DNA of 64,000 bases from Pasteurellaceae bacterium 15-036681. GTDB taxonomy: Bacteria > Pseudomonadota > Gammaproteobacteria > Enterobacterales > Pasteurellaceae. The translations under genes were made by a program, and so were the position numbers. Within the stretch, counting starts at the first letter, position 1. Each line of letters opens with the position of its first letter. Positions 37,885 through 48,742 of the stretch are shown here, one piece after another. The notes under the pieces were generated by a model. The model did no database searches, had not been told where the DNA came from, and worked only from the letters and a program-made list of their open reading frames with translations. The stretch covers positions 1 to 64,000 of the forward strand of contig MQVI01000001.1 of the NCBI GenBank assembly GCA_002002485.1, written 5' to 3'.

Positions 37885-39078
37885 TTACGCCATTAATTTC
37901 CCGATGTAGGAAAACAATGTTTGTCCACTTAAAATTGCCATTGCTACAACCACAATAGCACCAACAACTGTCATCCAGAATGGGTGTTTATAATCGCCCA
38001 CAATTTTTGTTTTATAGGCTGCAAGTAACACTAAGCCAAGCGAAATTGGCAAAATTAAGCCATTTAATGTTCCAACAAAGACTAGCACTTGTGCTGGTCT
38101 ACCAATTGTTGCTAATACTGCTGTTGAAATCACGATAAAGGCAATAATCCATTTGTTACGATTACGTTCTATTGATTCGCTAAAACTTGAAATAAAAGAT
38201 ACTGAAGTATAAGCAGCACCTACTACCGAAGTAATTGAAGCAGCCCAAATCACAACCCCAAAAATAATCAAACCTACATTGCCCGCCACATATTCGAATG
38301 GTGTAGCAGCTGGGTTTTTAGGATCAAGACTAACACCTTGAGAAACAACCCCTAATACTGCAAGAAATAATACAATACGCATTATCGATGCAATGAGGAT
38401 CGCTGAAATTGAGCCTCTATTAACTTCTGGTAGAGATTCTTTGCCTTTGATACCAGCATCTAATAGACGGTGAGCACCTGCGAAAGTAATATATCCCCCC
38501 ACGGTACCACCAACTAATGTTACAATTGCAACTGGATCAATTTTTTCTGGTGCAATAGTTCGGCTTACAGCTTCGGCAAAAGGCGGCTCTGCTTTAAACA
38601 TAACGTAAAGAGTCAAAGCAATCATGACAAATCCCATTACTTGGGCAAATTTATCCATAACCTTACCTGCTTCCCTAACAAGGAAAATCATTAAAGCCAC
38701 AGCACCACTAATTACCGCACCAACTTCTGGGCTAATCCCAAAGATAATATTTAAGCCTAAACCAGCTCCACCCACATTACCAATATTAAACGCAAGCCCT
38801 CCCATCACAATTAATACCGCGAGAAAATAGCCCGCACCAGGAAAGACCATATTGGCAATATCTTGGGCCTTTTTCTCTGACACCGCTACAATTCGCCAGA
38901 TATTAAGTTGTGCCCCAATATCAAGTAAAATTGAAAGTAAAATAACAAATCCAAAACTTGCTAGTAAGCTTTGAGTAAAAGTCGCTGTTTGAGTTAAAAA
39001 CCCTGGACCTATAGCTGATGTAGCCATCAGGAAAGCCGCACCTAATAAGGCATTGCGGCGAGTTGATTTAATAGACAT
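37885..39078 (-). CDS. NRAMP-like transporter of the 5-oxoprolinase cluster
   Basis: A 397-residue membrane protein with about 11 helices, distantly related to NRAMP (MntH) metal transporters. The first helix reads SAIGPGFLTQ (residues 21-30) where NRAMP metal transporters have DPGN, and the sixth helix region reads TFAGAHR (198-204) where they have MPH. The metal-binding Asp, Asn and Met are therefore absent. It lies downstream of pxpB, pxpC and pxpA, the same order as HI1728-HI1731 in Haemophilus influenzae. Import of 5-oxoproline or a related compound is an inference from this position. Confidence 0.85.
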   Translation of the reverse strand: MSIKSTRRNALLGAAFLMATSAIGPGFLTQTATFTQSLLASFGFVILLSILLDIGAQLNIWRIVAVSEKKAQDIANMVFPGAGYFLAVLIVMGGLAFNIGNVGGAGLGLNIIFGISPEVGAVISGAVALMIFLVREAGKVMDKFAQVMGFVMIALTLYVMFKAEPPFAEAVSRTIAPEKIDPVAIVTLVGGTVGGYITFAGAHRLLDAGIKGKESLPEVNRGSISAILIASIMRIVLFLAVLGVVSQGVSLDPKNPAATPFEYVAGNVGLIIFGVVIWAASITSVVGAAYTSVSFISSFSESIERNRNKWIIAFIVISTAVLATIGRPAQVLVFVGTLNGLILPISLGLVLLAAYKTKIVGDYKHPFWMTVVGAIVVVAMAILSGQTLFSYIGKLMA

Positions 39079-39113
39079 TGTGTTTCTCCTGTTGAGATTT
39101 TTATTATTGTATA

Positions 39114-39181
39114 AGGCGAGATTTATCCCGCTATTTTATTCGTATGAGATTATTTTCGGCGGGACCGCTCCCTCCCTACAT
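39114..39181. repeat. palindromic repeat between pxpA and the transporter gene
   Basis: GGCGAGATTTATCCCGC (39116-39132) and GGCGGGACCGCTCCCTCCCTACA (39158-39180) occupy most of the 105-bp gap. The CCCTACA end is shared with repeats at 49670-49716 and 51164-51186. Confidence 0.5.
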
Positions 39182-39183
39182 TA

Positions 39184-39900
39184 TTAACTATGAAGAATTT
39201 CTCTAAGCTTTGTTGCAAACTCCAATGCACGTGGTCCATCGCCATGTAAGCAAATACTCTCCGCTCGTACAGACACAATTTCACCTGTTACAGCCGTTAC
39301 AGTACCTTGCTTTACCATTTGTAATACTTGTGCAATGGCCTCATCATCACTTTCAACTTGAGCGTTTGGCTGAGTACGTGGTACTAGACTCCCATCTACT
39401 TGATAATGACGATCGGCAAATACTTCTGAAATAGTGCCTAAGCCAACTTTTTCTGCCTCACTAATTAATAAGCTGCCTGATAGTCCCATTAATTTTAAGT
39501 TTGGATTAAAAACTTTAACTGTCTGCGCAATTAGTGTAGCTAAATGGGCATCTTTTGCAGCTTGGTTGTAAAGCGCACCATGTGGTTTGACGTACTCAAT
39601 CTCTACACCTTCAGCTACACATAATGATTGCAACGCTCCAAGCTGATATAGTAAATGTGCTTTTAATTCATCATCAGATAATTGCATCACCGTACGCCCA
39701 AAATTCTCCCGATCGGGATAACTGGGATGAGCACCAACTCGGACGTTATATTCTTTCGCCCAACGTAATGCTTTTTGAATTTCTACTGCATTACCTGCGT
39801 GGACCCCACAAGCAATATTGGCTGAAGTCACTTTTTGTAGAATGGCTTGATCATTCTCCATTCCTTCCGCTAAATCAGCATTTAAATCAACGAGCTGCAT
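39184..39900 (-). CDS. pxpA: 5-oxoprolinase subunit A
   Basis: A 238-residue LamB/YcsF-family protein that, with PxpB and PxpC, opens 5-oxoproline to glutamate using ATP. Signatures: [10 protein letters not shown] at the N-terminus, [39 protein letters not shown] and [11 protein letters not shown] 39900 follows GGAGGATTGTTG; the open frame begins at a TTG two codons earlier. It overlaps the end of pxpC by 14 bp. Confidence 0.94.
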   Translation of the reverse strand: MQLVDLNADLAEGMENDQAILQKVTSANIACGVHAGNAVEIQKALRWAKEYNVRVGAHPSYPDRENFGRTVMQLSDDELKAHLLYQLGALQSLCVAEGVEIEYVKPHGALYNQAAKDAHLATLIAQTVKVFNPNLKLMGLSGSLLISEAEKVGLGTISEVFADRHYQVDGSLVPRTQPNAQVESDDEAIAQVLQMVKQGTVTAVTGEIVSVRAESICLHGDGPRALEFATKLREILHS

Positions 39901-40816
39901 CAACAATCCTCCTAATCTGATTAAGGTAAGCGGTATTTTTTTGCTGTAATTTAACCGCTTGTTCTGGTGTTACACATTCAAATTTAATCTGGCTACCCAG
40001 TCTAACCTGAGCAAGCTTTCCCAGATCTGCCTGAATAACTGAAGCAATCTTTGGATAACCACCTGTCGTTTGACTATCTGCCATTAATACTATCGGCTGC
40101 CCACTTGGAGGGACCTGTATCGTACCAAACTGAACCCCATGAGACAGCATTTCTAATGGTTTAATTAGCTCTAAAGTATCGCCTTTGAAGCGATATCCCA
40201 TTCGGTTACTATTACTTTGCAAATGCCAACGATTCTGCCACCAATAATATTGTGATTTGCGACTAAATGCTTGATATTCAGAAGAAGGTAAAGCTCGAAT
40301 CGTGTCACTAAACGGAATAGGAGCAATACCAAGATGAGAGAGCATTTTAGTTTTATCACGAAATGGCAATTCATCACCCTCTTGCAAAGCTCTGCCATTT
40401 AAGCCACCAAATTGAGCTTTAAGATCGGTACTACGAGAAGCTAATTCAGGTTTGACTTGGATTCCACCTTGTACACATAGATAGCCATACATCCCATAAG
40501 TCGCTTTTACTAACTGTAAAATTTGTCCTTTTTTCACACTATAACGCCAATAAGAGTAAACAGACTCTCCATCTAAATAAGCTTCATATAAAGCGCCTGT
40601 AATACAGAAAGAGCTATCTTGTTCAAAACGAACTGTTATTCCACCTAGAGCCACCTCTATCGCACAATCATCTTCTGCATTTTCCAAGAGTAAATTGCCC
40701 GCTTGTAATGCGAGTTTATCCATTGCGCCACAATGTCCAATCCCTAAGCGACGATAGCCATAACGGCCTAAATCTTGTAGCGTCGCCAAAGCTTGGAGTT
40801 TTAAAATTTTAATCAT
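39887..40816 (-). CDS. pxpC: 5-oxoprolinase subunit C
   Basis: A 309-residue protein of the biotin-dependent carboxyltransferase-like family (YbgK). Signatures: [36 protein letters not shown], and [21 protein letters not shown]. It forms the ATP-using 5-oxoprolinase with PxpB and PxpA. Its ATG overlaps the stop of pxpB (ATGA), and its own 3' end overlaps pxpA, so the three genes are translationally coupled. Confidence 0.94.
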   Translation of the reverse strand: MIKILKLQALATLQDLGRYGYRRLGIGHCGAMDKLALQAGNLLLENAEDDCAIEVALGGITVRFEQDSSFCITGALYEAYLDGESVYSYWRYSVKKGQILQLVKATYGMYGYLCVQGGIQVKPELASRSTDLKAQFGGLNGRALQEGDELPFRDKTKMLSHLGIAPIPFSDTIRALPSSEYQAFSRKSQYYWWQNRWHLQSNSNRMGYRFKGDTLELIKPLEMLSHGVQFGTIQVPPSGQPIVLMADSQTTGGYPKIASVIQADLGKLAQVRLGSQIKFECVTPEQAVKLQQKNTAYLNQIRRIVDAAR

Positions 40817-41457
40817 AATTCCACCTTATCTACTACAAACTGCACTGTATCCCCTGCCTGCAGCAAGGTTGGTAGATTATTCGCTTTATTAAATAAAGCC
40901 AAATCGGTACGTCCAATTAGTTGCCAGCCCCCAGGGGAGCTAAATGGGTAAACCCCTGTTTGGCTACCACCAATCCCAACAGATCCTGCTGGAACTGCTG
41001 TACGCGGTATTGTTCGGCGAGGTGTATGAAGATGTTCCGGTAAACCTCCAAGATAAGGAAAACCAGCTTGGAAGCCTATCATAAATACCGTATAGGTCGG
41101 TGCAATATGACGTTCAATAATAGTTTCAGGAGAGACATTATGAAAAGCAGCAACCTCAAACAGATCCTCCCCCCATTTTCCACCATATTGGACTGGAATT
41201 TGGATATGGCGGCCATGATGGCTACCAACTTCGATTTGCGCCCATTGCTGTTCAAGCTGCTGAGCTAAAGCGGTAAGATTGGTACCAAAGTTTGCAAAAA
41301 CAGTGAGATTATTCATTCCCACCACAACTTCGGCAATATGGATATGTGATTCAAGAGCCTCCGCAAACGCCCAAAATTGGCGTTGCTTTGATAATTCAGC
41401 AGGAGGAGGTAAAGTACAAACAAGAGTGGATTCACTAATTGGAGTTATTTTAAGCAT
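40813..41457 (-). CDS. pxpB: 5-oxoprolinase subunit B
   Basis: A 214-residue protein of the allophanate hydrolase subunit 1-like family (YbgJ). Signatures: IPVQYGGKWGEDL, YTVFMIGFQAGFPYLGGLPE, and PRTAVPAGSVGIGGSQTGVYPFSSPGGW. It is the first gene of the pxpB-pxpC-pxpA-transporter operon, preceded by an AT-rich 124-bp region. These genes clear 5-oxoproline, a damage product of glutamine and glutathione. Confidence 0.94.
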   Translation of the reverse strand: MLKITPISESTLVCTLPPPAELSKQRQFWAFAEALESHIHIAEVVVGMNNLTVFANFGTNLTALAQQLEQQWAQIEVGSHHGRHIQIPVQYGGKWGEDLFEVAAFHNVSPETIIERHIAPTYTVFMIGFQAGFPYLGGLPEHLHTPRRTIPRTAVPAGSVGIGGSQTGVYPFSSPGGWQLIGRTDLALFNKANNLPTLLQAGDTVQFVVDKVEL

Positions 41458-41529
41458 AGTGTTAAATCCCTGTTACAAAAAATCTATAGATTGCGTTATA
41501 AAGGGATTTAAGGTTGCTGTCAATATGAG

Positions 41530-41572
41530 TGAATTATTTTTTTTAATTTAAAAGATAAAAAAAAATAATTCA
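41530..41572 (-). terminator. AT-only hairpin between the glycosyltransferase-like gene and pxpB
   Basis: Inverted arms TGAATTATTTTTTTT (41530-41544) and AAAAAAAATAATTCA (41558-41572) are perfect over 15 bp with a 13-nt loop. It lacks G-C pairs except at the base, so terminator strength is uncertain. Confidence 0.45.
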
Positions 41573-41581
41573 TGATAATTT

Positions 41582-42454
41582 TTATGCAGTTTCACTCAAT
41601 AATCTTCGTAATAAAGCTGCCTGAGGCTGCTCCTTAATTATTTCCAACGCATTTAACTGCAATTGAGCTCTTAATTCAGGATTATCTACAAGCATTTTAC
41701 ATTTTTGAGCTAGCTCTGAGTAGTCAGCAGGAACAATCGCATTTAAATAGCGCTCTGCAATTTGGGTGTCTTTGTCTATTTCACTCACAATTGCAACACC
41801 ATTCGTCATCAAATAGAAACAGCGTACGATCTCAAAAATCTTTGAATCAAAATAATGAAGATTGAGTACCACTTTTGCACGAGCAATATGGCGATCCCTA
41901 TCTTCACCAAAAACATTAAACAGATGTTCAACATTTAAGCCTAATTCTTTGAGTTCATTAAAAATATGAAGGCGACGAGCATTAATACTGCCATAAAACA
42001 GCACATCAATATCTTGCTCTACAGGCTTTATTCTCTGTAACTTAGGCTGAAAACCAATAGGAAACAATTTTACTTGTGGAAAACCTAATAATGAAAAAAT
42101 TTCAATATTCTTTTCACTGTAATCCCAAATATGGAAACGCTTAGCTAAGCTAATTAAACGTTCTAACCAATAGTAATATTTTGAATGAGCGTCCATATTA
42201 CCATGGGTAATTAAGCCTGCTATTTGTTCCGTATTTAAGATAATAGTGCTTGGTGGCAATATATCATATGACTTTGGATCAAGTTGATGTGCACCAATAA
42301 TAATATTCACATAATCATTCACTTCAATATGATTAATACTAATTTTAGAAACATAGTCTAGTTCAATAAGAGAAAAATGAATCAATTCGGCAAGCTCTAA
42401 GAAAGCGCCTTTTTCTGTTTCACCACCAATAATACAAATATTGAAATTAGTCAT
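41582..42454 (-). CDS. glycosyltransferase-like protein, GT-B type
   Basis: A 290-residue protein without signal peptide. The second half resembles GT-B glycosyltransferases: DVLFYGSINARRLHIFNEL starts the C-terminal Rossmann-like domain, followed by ARAKVVLNLHYFDSKIFEIVRCFYLMTNGVAIVSE, which carries the conserved E-x7-like nucleotide-sugar region. The N-terminal half is weakly conserved. The acceptor and donor are unknown; surface polysaccharide or LOS synthesis is possible. It starts 10 bp after recR and probably shares its transcript. Confidence 0.6.
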   Translation of the reverse strand: MTNFNICIIGGETEKGAFLELAELIHFSLIELDYVSKISINHIEVNDYVNIIIGAHQLDPKSYDILPPSTIILNTEQIAGLITHGNMDAHSKYYYWLERLISLAKRFHIWDYSEKNIEIFSLLGFPQVKLFPIGFQPKLQRIKPVEQDIDVLFYGSINARRLHIFNELKELGLNVEHLFNVFGEDRDRHIARAKVVLNLHYFDSKIFEIVRCFYLMTNGVAIVSEIDKDTQIAERYLNAIVPADYSELAQKCKMLVDNPELRAQLQLNALEIIKEQPQAALLRRLLSETA

Positions 42455-42464
42455 TGCATCCTAC

Positions 42465-43064
42465 TTAGAGATCTCGTCTCCCCACAAACGAATGAGAAAG
42501 GGTTGTTCCATCAACGGTTTCAAGCTCACCACCGACAGGGACACCATGAGCAATACGGGTCACTTTAATATTGTGCATTCGGCACATCTCAGCAATATAG
42601 TTTGCCGTTGCATCTCCTTCAATGGTTGGATTAGTTGCAAGAATTACTTCATGAAAAGATTCATTTTCTAAGCGTTGCTGTAGCAGATCTAAGCCAATTT
42701 CACGCGGTCCAATTCCATCTAAAGGAGACAAATGTCCCATCAGTACAAAATAGCGTCCAGAGTATTGTCCTGTTGCTTCAACAGCTTGAATATCTTGTGG
42801 CATTTCCACAATACATAATTGACCACTCATTTGACGGCGGTAGTTTTGACAAATATTACACTCTTCTTCTTCGGTAAAATCTCGGCAAGATTTACAATGA
42901 CCAATATGGCTCATTGCTTCACTGAGTGCCTTAGCAAGATTTACACCACCACTACGATTACGTTGCAGTAAGTGATATGCCATACGCTGAGCAGATTTAG
43001 GCCCTACCCCAGGTAATACACGTAGGGCTTCCATTAAATTATCAAGTAAAGGACTTGTTTGCAT
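42465..43064 (-). CDS. recR: recombination protein RecR
   Basis: A 199-residue DNA repair protein of the RecFOR pathway, which loads RecA at gaps. It shows the N-terminal helix-hairpin-helix region [17 protein letters not shown], the C4 zinc finger [16 protein letters not shown], and the Toprim domain ([42 protein letters not shown]). It follows ybaB, the usual partner. dnaX, which often precedes this pair, is not here. Confidence 0.96.
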   Translation of the reverse strand: MQTSPLLDNLMEALRVLPGVGPKSAQRMAYHLLQRNRSGGVNLAKALSEAMSHIGHCKSCRDFTEEEECNICQNYRRQMSGQLCIVEMPQDIQAVEATGQYSGRYFVLMGHLSPLDGIGPREIGLDLLQQRLENESFHEVILATNPTIEGDATANYIAEMCRMHNIKVTRIAHGVPVGGELETVDGTTLSHSFVGRRDL

Positions 43065-43117
43065 AATATCTCTTTAAACAGTTTGGGGCGCAGAGCGCCC
43101 CAATATTAAAATTCAAA

Positions 43118-43447
43118 TTAGAATGGTAATTTCATACCTGGTGGTAATTGCATACCCGCTGTTACGCCTGCCATTTTTTCTTTTTGAAGCTCTTCTGCAC
43201 GACGTACCGCATCATTAAATGCTGCTGCAATTAAGTCTTCTAACATCTCTTTGTCATCTTCCATTAATGATGGATCGATTTCAATGCGACGGCAGTTGTG
43301 TGCGCCATTTACAGTGATTTTTACTAAACCAGCACCAGATTCACCCGTTACTTCTAACTGTGCGATCTCTTCTTGCATTTTTTGCATACGCTCTTGCATT
43401 TGCTGAGCCTGTTTCATTAAGCCGCCTAAGCCACCTTTTCCAAACAT
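43118..43447 (-). CDS. ybaB: YbaB/EbfC nucleoid-associated protein
   Basis: A 109-residue DNA-binding dimer of the YbaB/EbfC family. It begins [22 protein letters not shown] and contains [21 protein letters not shown] 43447 has AGAGG upstream and gives the normal family length; the open frame to 43513 would run through the upstream terminator. Paired with recR. Confidence 0.94.
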   Translation of the reverse strand: MFGKGGLGGLMKQAQQMQERMQKMQEEIAQLEVTGESGAGLVKITVNGAHNCRRIEIDPSLMEDDKEMLEDLIAAAFNDAVRRAEELQKEKMAGVTAGMQLPPGMKLPF

Positions 43448-43474
43448 TTGATAACCTCTTTTAATATAAATAAA

Positions 43475-43506
43475 AAACCGTTGCATTTTACTGTATGCAA
43501 CGGTTT
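43475..43506 (-). terminator. terminator after the ZIP transporter gene
   Basis: Perfect 12-bp stem AAACCGTTGCAT (43475-43486) and ATGCAACGGTTT (43495-43506), 8-nt loop, followed on the minus strand by TTTATTTATA. It separates the ZIP gene from ybaB-recR. Confidence 0.92.
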
Positions 43507-43519
43507 CAAGCAAATCTGA

Positions 43520-44344
43520 TTAACCTAACGCCACATCCAAAATCATCATAATCACAAATCCAGCCATTAGACTCAAGGTCGCAATATCCGTATTACCATT
43601 ACTCTGTGAATCAGGAATTAATTCTTCTACTACCACGAAAATCATCGCGCCTGCAGCAAAAGCTAATGCATAAGGTAAAACCGCGGTCATCGACATAACA
43701 AATAAAGCCCCAAATACCGCCGCTATTGGTTCAACAATTGCCGACATAGAGCCATAATTAAATGCTTTCATACGACTATGTCCTTCACCACGAATTGGCA
43801 AAGAAAGAGATGAACCTTCAGGGATATTTTGTAAACCGATACCGATCGCCAGACCAATCGCGCCCATAATAGACGCATCTACCCCAGAGACATTAGTTGC
43901 TACAGCCCCAAAAGCGACACCAATTGCCAGACCTTCTGGAATGTTATGAATCGTTATCGCTAAAAATAACAACATTGACTTAGATAATTTTTGAGGTTCG
44001 ATTCCCTCTGCTTCATTGATAGGCTTACTTAAATGTAAATGAGGTACGATGTAATCAATTAAACGAATAAAGAAGCCACCTAATAAAAATCCTACAGCAG
44101 CAGGAACCCAGCTCCATTCCCCATAGCCTGGCTCTGCATATTCAAGAGCTGGAGCTAATAGAGACCAAAATGAAGCGGCAATCATTACCCCTGCTGCAAA
44201 TCCCATCATTGAATCTAAAATTTTACGATTTACGGTTTTGAAAAAGAAAACAAAAGCTGAACCGAAAATAGTACAGCCCCACGTAAACAAACCAGCAATT
44301 AGGGCTTGAATAGCAGGATGTAAAGAGAGGAAATAATCTAACAT
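43520..44344 (-). CDS. ZIP-family metal transporter
   Basis: A 274-residue ZIP transporter with eight predicted helices, likely importing or equilibrating zinc or other divalent metals. The helix 4 signature [14 protein letters not shown] and helix 5 [12 protein letters not shown] carry the conserved histidine/glutamate metal ligands. A cytoplasmic loop with HLHLSK contains extra histidines. ATG 44344 gives [13 protein letters not shown]. The open frame to 44389 would start inside the lpxC terminator, so I reject it. It is transcribed in the same direction as the dcw cluster but after a terminator. Confidence 0.9.
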   Translation of the reverse strand: MLDYFLSLHPAIQALIAGLFTWGCTIFGSAFVFFFKTVNRKILDSMMGFAAGVMIAASFWSLLAPALEYAEPGYGEWSWVPAAVGFLLGGFFIRLIDYIVPHLHLSKPINEAEGIEPQKLSKSMLLFLAITIHNIPEGLAIGVAFGAVATNVSGVDASIMGAIGLAIGIGLQNIPEGSSLSLPIRGEGHSRMKAFNYGSMSAIVEPIAAVFGALFVMSMTAVLPYALAFAAGAMIFVVVEELIPDSQSNGNTDIATLSLMAGFVIMMILDVALG

Positions 44345-44374
44345 ATTTATTAAAATAATAAAAAATACAAAAAA

Positions 44375-44407
44375 ATATGGGGCATTCATTAACTGAACGC
44401 CCCATAT
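44375..44407 (-). terminator. terminator after lpxC
   Basis: Stem ATATGGGGC (44375-44383) and GCCCCATAT (44399-44407) with a 15-nt loop, followed on the minus strand by TTTTTTTGTATTTTT. It closes the dcw-lpxC operon. Confidence 0.92.
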
Positions 44408-44413
44408 ATCAAA

Positions 44414-45334
44414 TTAACTAAATACTTGCTCTGCAATACGATAGCCTTGTGGCGCTTGCTCTTTTTCATCAAAAGTCACAAATTCCCAAGCATTCTCATT
44501 TGCTAGCACAGCCCTTAATAATTTGTTATTTAAGCCATGACCTGATTTATATGCGCTAAAGTCGCCTAAAATATTGTAACCACACATATAAAGATCACCA
44601 ATCGCATCTAACATTTTGTGACGAACTAATTCATCTTTAAAACGTAAGCCTTCTTCATTCAGGATACGGAATTCATCCAATACAATTGCATTATCTAAAC
44701 TACCACCTAATGCCAAACCGATTGATTGAAGATACTCAACATCTTTCATAAAAGTGAAAGTTCTTGCACGACTTAATTGCTGAATGAATTTTTGTGCAGA
44801 TAATTCCATTTTGTAGCTACGCACTTCTTTACTGATCATAGGGTGCGTAAAATCGATAGTGAAATCTAATTTTAAACCTTGTGAATATGGTTTAAATTCC
44901 GCCCATTTATCACCTTCTTCTACTCGTACACTTTCTTTAATACGAATAAATTTCTTAGGTGCATCTTGTTCTTCAACACCAGCATCAAGTAATAAATAAA
45001 TAAATGGACTTGCACTACCGTCCATAATCGGAATCTCTGGGGCATCAACTTCAACAATTAAGTTATCCAAACCTAATGCAGACATTGCTGCATTAAGATG
45101 TTCAACCGTTGAAATACGTACACCATCATCATTGATCATGCAAGTACAAAGCGTTGTATCACGAATTGAGTCCGCGCTCGCAGGGAAATAAACGACAGGA
45201 TCTAAATCTGTACGTGCATAGATAATCCCTGTGTTTGCCGGTGCAGGACGCAGAGTTAATGTCACTTTTTTACCACTATGCAAGCCAATACCAGTGACTT
45301 TGGTTGCTTGTTTTAGGGTTCTTTGTTTAATCAT
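44414..45334 (-). CDS. lpxC: UDP-3-O-acyl-N-acetylglucosamine deacetylase
   Basis: Zinc enzyme of the committed step of lipid A synthesis, cytoplasmic. The 306 residues include the zinc site ([14 protein letters not shown], with H; and [16 protein letters not shown], with H and D), and the conserved [16 protein letters not shown]-like segment ([11 protein letters not shown]) near the C-terminus with the catalytic histidine. It is the last gene of the dcw cluster, 25 bp after ftsZ, and ends in a strong terminator. Confidence 0.97.
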   Translation of the reverse strand: MIKQRTLKQATKVTGIGLHSGKKVTLTLRPAPANTGIIYARTDLDPVVYFPASADSIRDTTLCTCMINDDGVRISTVEHLNAAMSALGLDNLIVEVDAPEIPIMDGSASPFIYLLLDAGVEEQDAPKKFIRIKESVRVEEGDKWAEFKPYSQGLKLDFTIDFTHPMISKEVRSYKMELSAQKFIQQLSRARTFTFMKDVEYLQSIGLALGGSLDNAIVLDEFRILNEEGLRFKDELVRHKMLDAIGDLYMCGYNILGDFSAYKSGHGLNNKLLRAVLANENAWEFVTFDEKEQAPQGYRIAEQVFS

Positions 45335-45358
45335 ATCGTTTCCTTATTCCTCACAGAA

Positions 45359-46591
45359 TTATTTTTGCCCATTACGCATAAAAGCAGGGATTGAGTTCGG
45401 TGAAAAGATCTGTGAACTATCTACCTGTTGTGGTTTTGGTGCAGCCTGAACAGGTTGTTGCTGGAAATTTGTTGGCTGTTGTGGAAAACCATTACCTAAT
45501 GTATTACCACCAAAACCAGCTACCTGCTGTGGTGCAACTGAATTATATCCCCCAGTTGCCACTTGAGGTTGTTGCTGAATTGGTTGCATTTTAGCTTGAA
45601 CATGTAAATCTTCTGGCTGACCAATGCCTGTAGCAACTAATGTTACACGTAGTTTGCCTTCCATTTCTGGATAGAACGCCGAGCCGTAGATAATAGTTGC
45701 ATCTGGATCTGCAAAACTTGTGATATATTCCATCACTGTATTTACTTCTTGAAGTTCTAAGTCGAAGCCTGAAGAAATATTCACAAGAATACCTTGTGCA
45801 CCAGACAAATCAACGTCTTCTAATAATGGGCTTGCTACTGCTTCTTTTGCAGCTAATTCCGCACGATTTTCACCTTCCGCGATACCAGTACCCATCATTG
45901 AGCGTCCCATTTCAGACATGACGCTCTTAACATCTTCAAAGTCCACATTCACAAGACCTTGAGAAGTGATCATATCAGTAATACCTAATACCGCATTGCG
46001 TAAAATATCATCTGCAATTGCAAGCGCTTCATTATATTTAATGTTTTTAGGTAAAACTTTTAATAATTTTTCATTTTGGATAATAATCAGAGAATCAACA
46101 TGTTTAGCTAACTCTTTAATACCTTGATCGGCATAACCAGCACGTTTACGGCCTTCAAAGTTAAATGGCTTAGTTACAATACCTACCGTTAAAGCACCCT
46201 GTTGCTTTGCAATTTCTGCAATTACAGGCGCCGCACCAGTACCAGTACCACCCCCCATACCAACTGCGATAAACACCATATCCGCACCATCGATCATGTT
46301 TGCAATTGCATCACGATCTTCTTCTGCAGATTGGTGACCTTTATTAGGATTACCGCCACAACCTTTACCACCAGTAACGCCTGCACCAATTTGGATAGTA
46401 TTACGAACTGAGCTACTGCGTAAAACTTGAGCATCTGTATTGACGGAAAAGAATTCAACTCCGCCAACACCGCCTTCACCTTCCGCTGGACCACTTGTTA
46501 CCATATGATTAAGGGCATTACCGCCACCGCCACCAACGCCGATAACTTTAATTATCGCATCTTTTGTTTCTTCATAAATAGGTTCAAACAT
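45359..46591 (-). CDS. ftsZ: cell division protein FtsZ
   Basis: Tubulin-like GTPase that forms the Z ring. The 410 residues include the tubulin signature [13 protein letters not shown] (about 105-117), the T7 loop region with [12 protein letters not shown], a Q/P-rich linker (about 320-395), and the C-terminal peptide [10 protein letters not shown] that binds FtsA and ZipA. The start has a clear AGGGAGAATCAG upstream. It lies 56 bp after ftsA. Confidence 0.98.
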   Translation of the reverse strand: MFEPIYEETKDAIIKVIGVGGGGGNALNHMVTSGPAEGEGGVGGVEFFSVNTDAQVLRSSSVRNTIQIGAGVTGGKGCGGNPNKGHQSAEEDRDAIANMIDGADMVFIAVGMGGGTGTGAAPVIAEIAKQQGALTVGIVTKPFNFEGRKRAGYADQGIKELAKHVDSLIIIQNEKLLKVLPKNIKYNEALAIADDILRNAVLGITDMITSQGLVNVDFEDVKSVMSEMGRSMMGTGIAEGENRAELAAKEAVASPLLEDVDLSGAQGILVNISSGFDLELQEVNTVMEYITSFADPDATIIYGSAFYPEMEGKLRVTLVATGIGQPEDLHVQAKMQPIQQQPQVATGGYNSVAPQQVAGFGGNTLGNGFPQQPTNFQQQPVQAAPKPQQVDSSQIFSPNSIPAFMRNGQK

Positions 46592-46647
46592 CTGATTCTC
46601 CCTAAATGTGCCAACTATTACTCAGCACCAATTAAACTGTTACTTTA

Positions 46648-47943
46648 TTAAAACTTTGACTTTACCCAACCAGCGATAGATTTTAGCTTATCTCCTGCAC
46701 CACGTAGTACATCAAATACCCCATCACTATCACTGTCGGTTGCAGGGCTACTTTCAGCATCGTTGTAATGGCTATATTGCAATAAACCTAATACTGTTGC
46801 ATATTGAGGCTTATTCACATAATCAGTTAAGCCAGTAATATTTTGTGGATATCCCACCCTTACATGTGATCCAAAGACAGATTTTGCACATTCTACAATA
46901 TCTTCGATTTGAGAGCCACCACCTGTCAATACAATTCCTGCAATTAATTCTTGTTTTATGCCTTTTTGGAACAATTCATCACGTAATTGCGTTAATTCAT
47001 TGGCTACAACACCTAATAAATCGTGATAACACTCTGCGGTAACCTTCGACAACTGTGCTTTAGTAAAAGTTCTAGATACTCGTCCGCCTAAACCAGCTAC
47101 TTCAATTTTTTTCTCTGCAAAATGGGTGGGAGGAGTGATTGCACTACCATAATGGACTTTAATATTTTCAGCATCACTACGCGGTGTTGTAAACATATGA
47201 GCGATATAATCTGTCACATTATTGCCACCAAATGGAATCACTTTACTATAACGTAATGCGCCATCGGTATAAACAAGAACGTCCATTGTACCGCCACCAA
47301 TGTCAATTAAACAGACACCTAGGTCTTTTTCATCTTCAGTCAATACTGAATAACTTGATGCTAAACCTGAGAATACGATTTCATCAATTTTTAATTTACT
47401 ACGTTCTACTGCATTTTTTAGGTTCCGCAACCAGTCATTATGGCAAGCAATTAAATGCACTTGAGCTTGTAGACGAACGCCAGATAAACCAAGGGGATTT
47501 TTTGTCGCAGGAAGTCTATCTACATTGTATTCTTGTGGAATAATATGCAATGTTTCTAAACCATCAGGTAAGCGAACAGATTTTGCTATATGGATAGCAT
47601 CACCAACATCCTTTTGAGTTACCGAGCCTGATAATGATGTAAAACCACTCTCATTCAATGCCGTAATATGTGCCCCAGAGATAGCTAGTGTGACCCCCAT
47701 AATTTTACATTCTGAAATTGACTCTGCTTGCTCAATAGCTCGCTGAATAGAAGACACCACGGCATCAAGATCAACCACGCCACCACCATGTACTCCTTTT
47801 GACGGACTAACGCCGGAGCCAATTACATTAATTACGCCATCAGGTAACATTTCCCCAACAACCGCAACGATTTTATGGGTACCAATTTCCAGTCCCACAA
47901 TAGTTTTTGATTCTGCTACTTTCATCATATTGCTGTTTGCCAC
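46648..47943 (-). CDS. ftsA: cell division protein FtsA
   Basis: Actin-like protein that tethers FtsZ to the membrane. The ATPase core is visible: [17 protein letters not shown], the 1C domain (about 85-165), [15 protein letters not shown], and [14 protein letters not shown]. The C-terminal amphipathic helix is [15 protein letters not shown]. The listed start is a GTG (47943) with no clear ribosome site. The ATG at 47928 (MMKVAESK) or the next one would fit the family start better, so the first few residues are uncertain. It precedes ftsZ. Confidence 0.96.
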   Translation of the reverse strand: MANSNMMKVAESKTIVGLEIGTHKIVAVVGEMLPDGVINVIGSGVSPSKGVHGGGVVDLDAVVSSIQRAIEQAESISECKIMGVTLAISGAHITALNESGFTSLSGSVTQKDVGDAIHIAKSVRLPDGLETLHIIPQEYNVDRLPATKNPLGLSGVRLQAQVHLIACHNDWLRNLKNAVERSKLKIDEIVFSGLASSYSVLTEDEKDLGVCLIDIGGGTMDVLVYTDGALRYSKVIPFGGNNVTDYIAHMFTTPRSDAENIKVHYGSAITPPTHFAEKKIEVAGLGGRVSRTFTKAQLSKVTAECYHDLLGVVANELTQLRDELFQKGIKQELIAGIVLTGGGSQIEDIVECAKSVFGSHVRVGYPQNITGLTDYVNKPQYATVLGLLQYSHYNDAESSPATDSDSDGVFDVLRGAGDKLKSIAGWVKSKF

Positions 47944-47962
47944 AAAAAAATATTAATTGTTA

Positions 47963-48742
47963 TTATTGATTACTAAAACCAACCGCTGCACCATGATCAT
48001 ATCTTAAATCAACATAAGATAAACGCTTACCATCTGGTACATCAATTTCGGGAAAAATATCCACAAAGCGATCTATTTTAGGTAACCACTTTCCTCGACC
48101 CAATCTCAGCTCAACGCCATTTTCTAAACCGATTGTCCAAGAACCACGATTATCCATAGCCACAGTTCTTAATACTAAATTACGTGATTTTAAGTCACTA
48201 TAGATTTTCATCCAAGCATCTAAAACCACTTTTCCTTCTGAATCTATTCCATATAGAATTGGCAATCCTTCAGAGTTAAAACGCCCTTCAGGTAAACTAA
48301 ATACAGTACCTTCCTCAGATAAATAGTGGTGATCATTCCAAATCGCAACAGGCTTATGTTCTAATAATGTTAAACTTAGTCGATCTGGATAAACCTTTCT
48401 TACAACAACATCACGAATCCAAGAAAGTTCAAGAAATTTTTCTCTTACTTCCGAAATATCTTGCTCAAAATAGCCTTTAAGCAGAGGCTCTTTAGCCAAG
48501 ATCCCTCGAATATCTGCATTTGTGGTAAATTGTGTTTTATGTGTTAAAGCATAAGCTTTAATCGGAGATCTATCTAAACTATTCAAAACGTTAGACCAAT
48601 TTACATATAATATATATGCAAACAACACACAAACCAATACCACGCCTGATTTAATCACAAAAGACCAATTACGAGGCTCTGGTGGTTTACTTGCTTTAGT
48701 TCGAATTACAGAAACAGGTTTCTTGCGAAAAACTGTCATCAT
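47963..48742 (-). CDS. ftsQ: cell division protein FtsQ
   Basis: A 259-residue bitopic membrane protein of the divisome. It has a short basic cytoplasmic tail, a single membrane helix (about 30-50, [19 protein letters not shown]), a POTRA domain (about 58-125, with [35 protein letters not shown]) and the beta domain. The start ATG overlaps the ddl stop by 4 bp. It bridges FtsA/FtsZ signalling and FtsB/FtsL. Confidence 0.95.
   Translation of the reverse strand: MMTVFRKKPVSVIRTKASKPPEPRNWSFVIKSGVVLVCVLFAYILYVNWSNVLNSLDRSPIKAYALTHKTQFTTNADIRGILAKEPLLKGYFEQDISEVREKFLELSWIRDVVVRKVYPDRLSLTLLEHKPVAIWNDHHYLSEEGTVFSLPEGRFNSEGLPILYGIDSEGKVVLDAWMKIYSDLKSRNLVLRTVAMDNRGSWTIGLENGVELRLGRGKWLPKIDRFVDIFPEIDVPDGKRLSYVDLRYDHGAAVGFSNQ

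Noticed and set aside
44344-44389. Longer N-terminus for the ZIP transporter (start at 44389).
   Set aside because: That start lies inside the lpxC terminator hairpin and adds a stretch that is not family-like.
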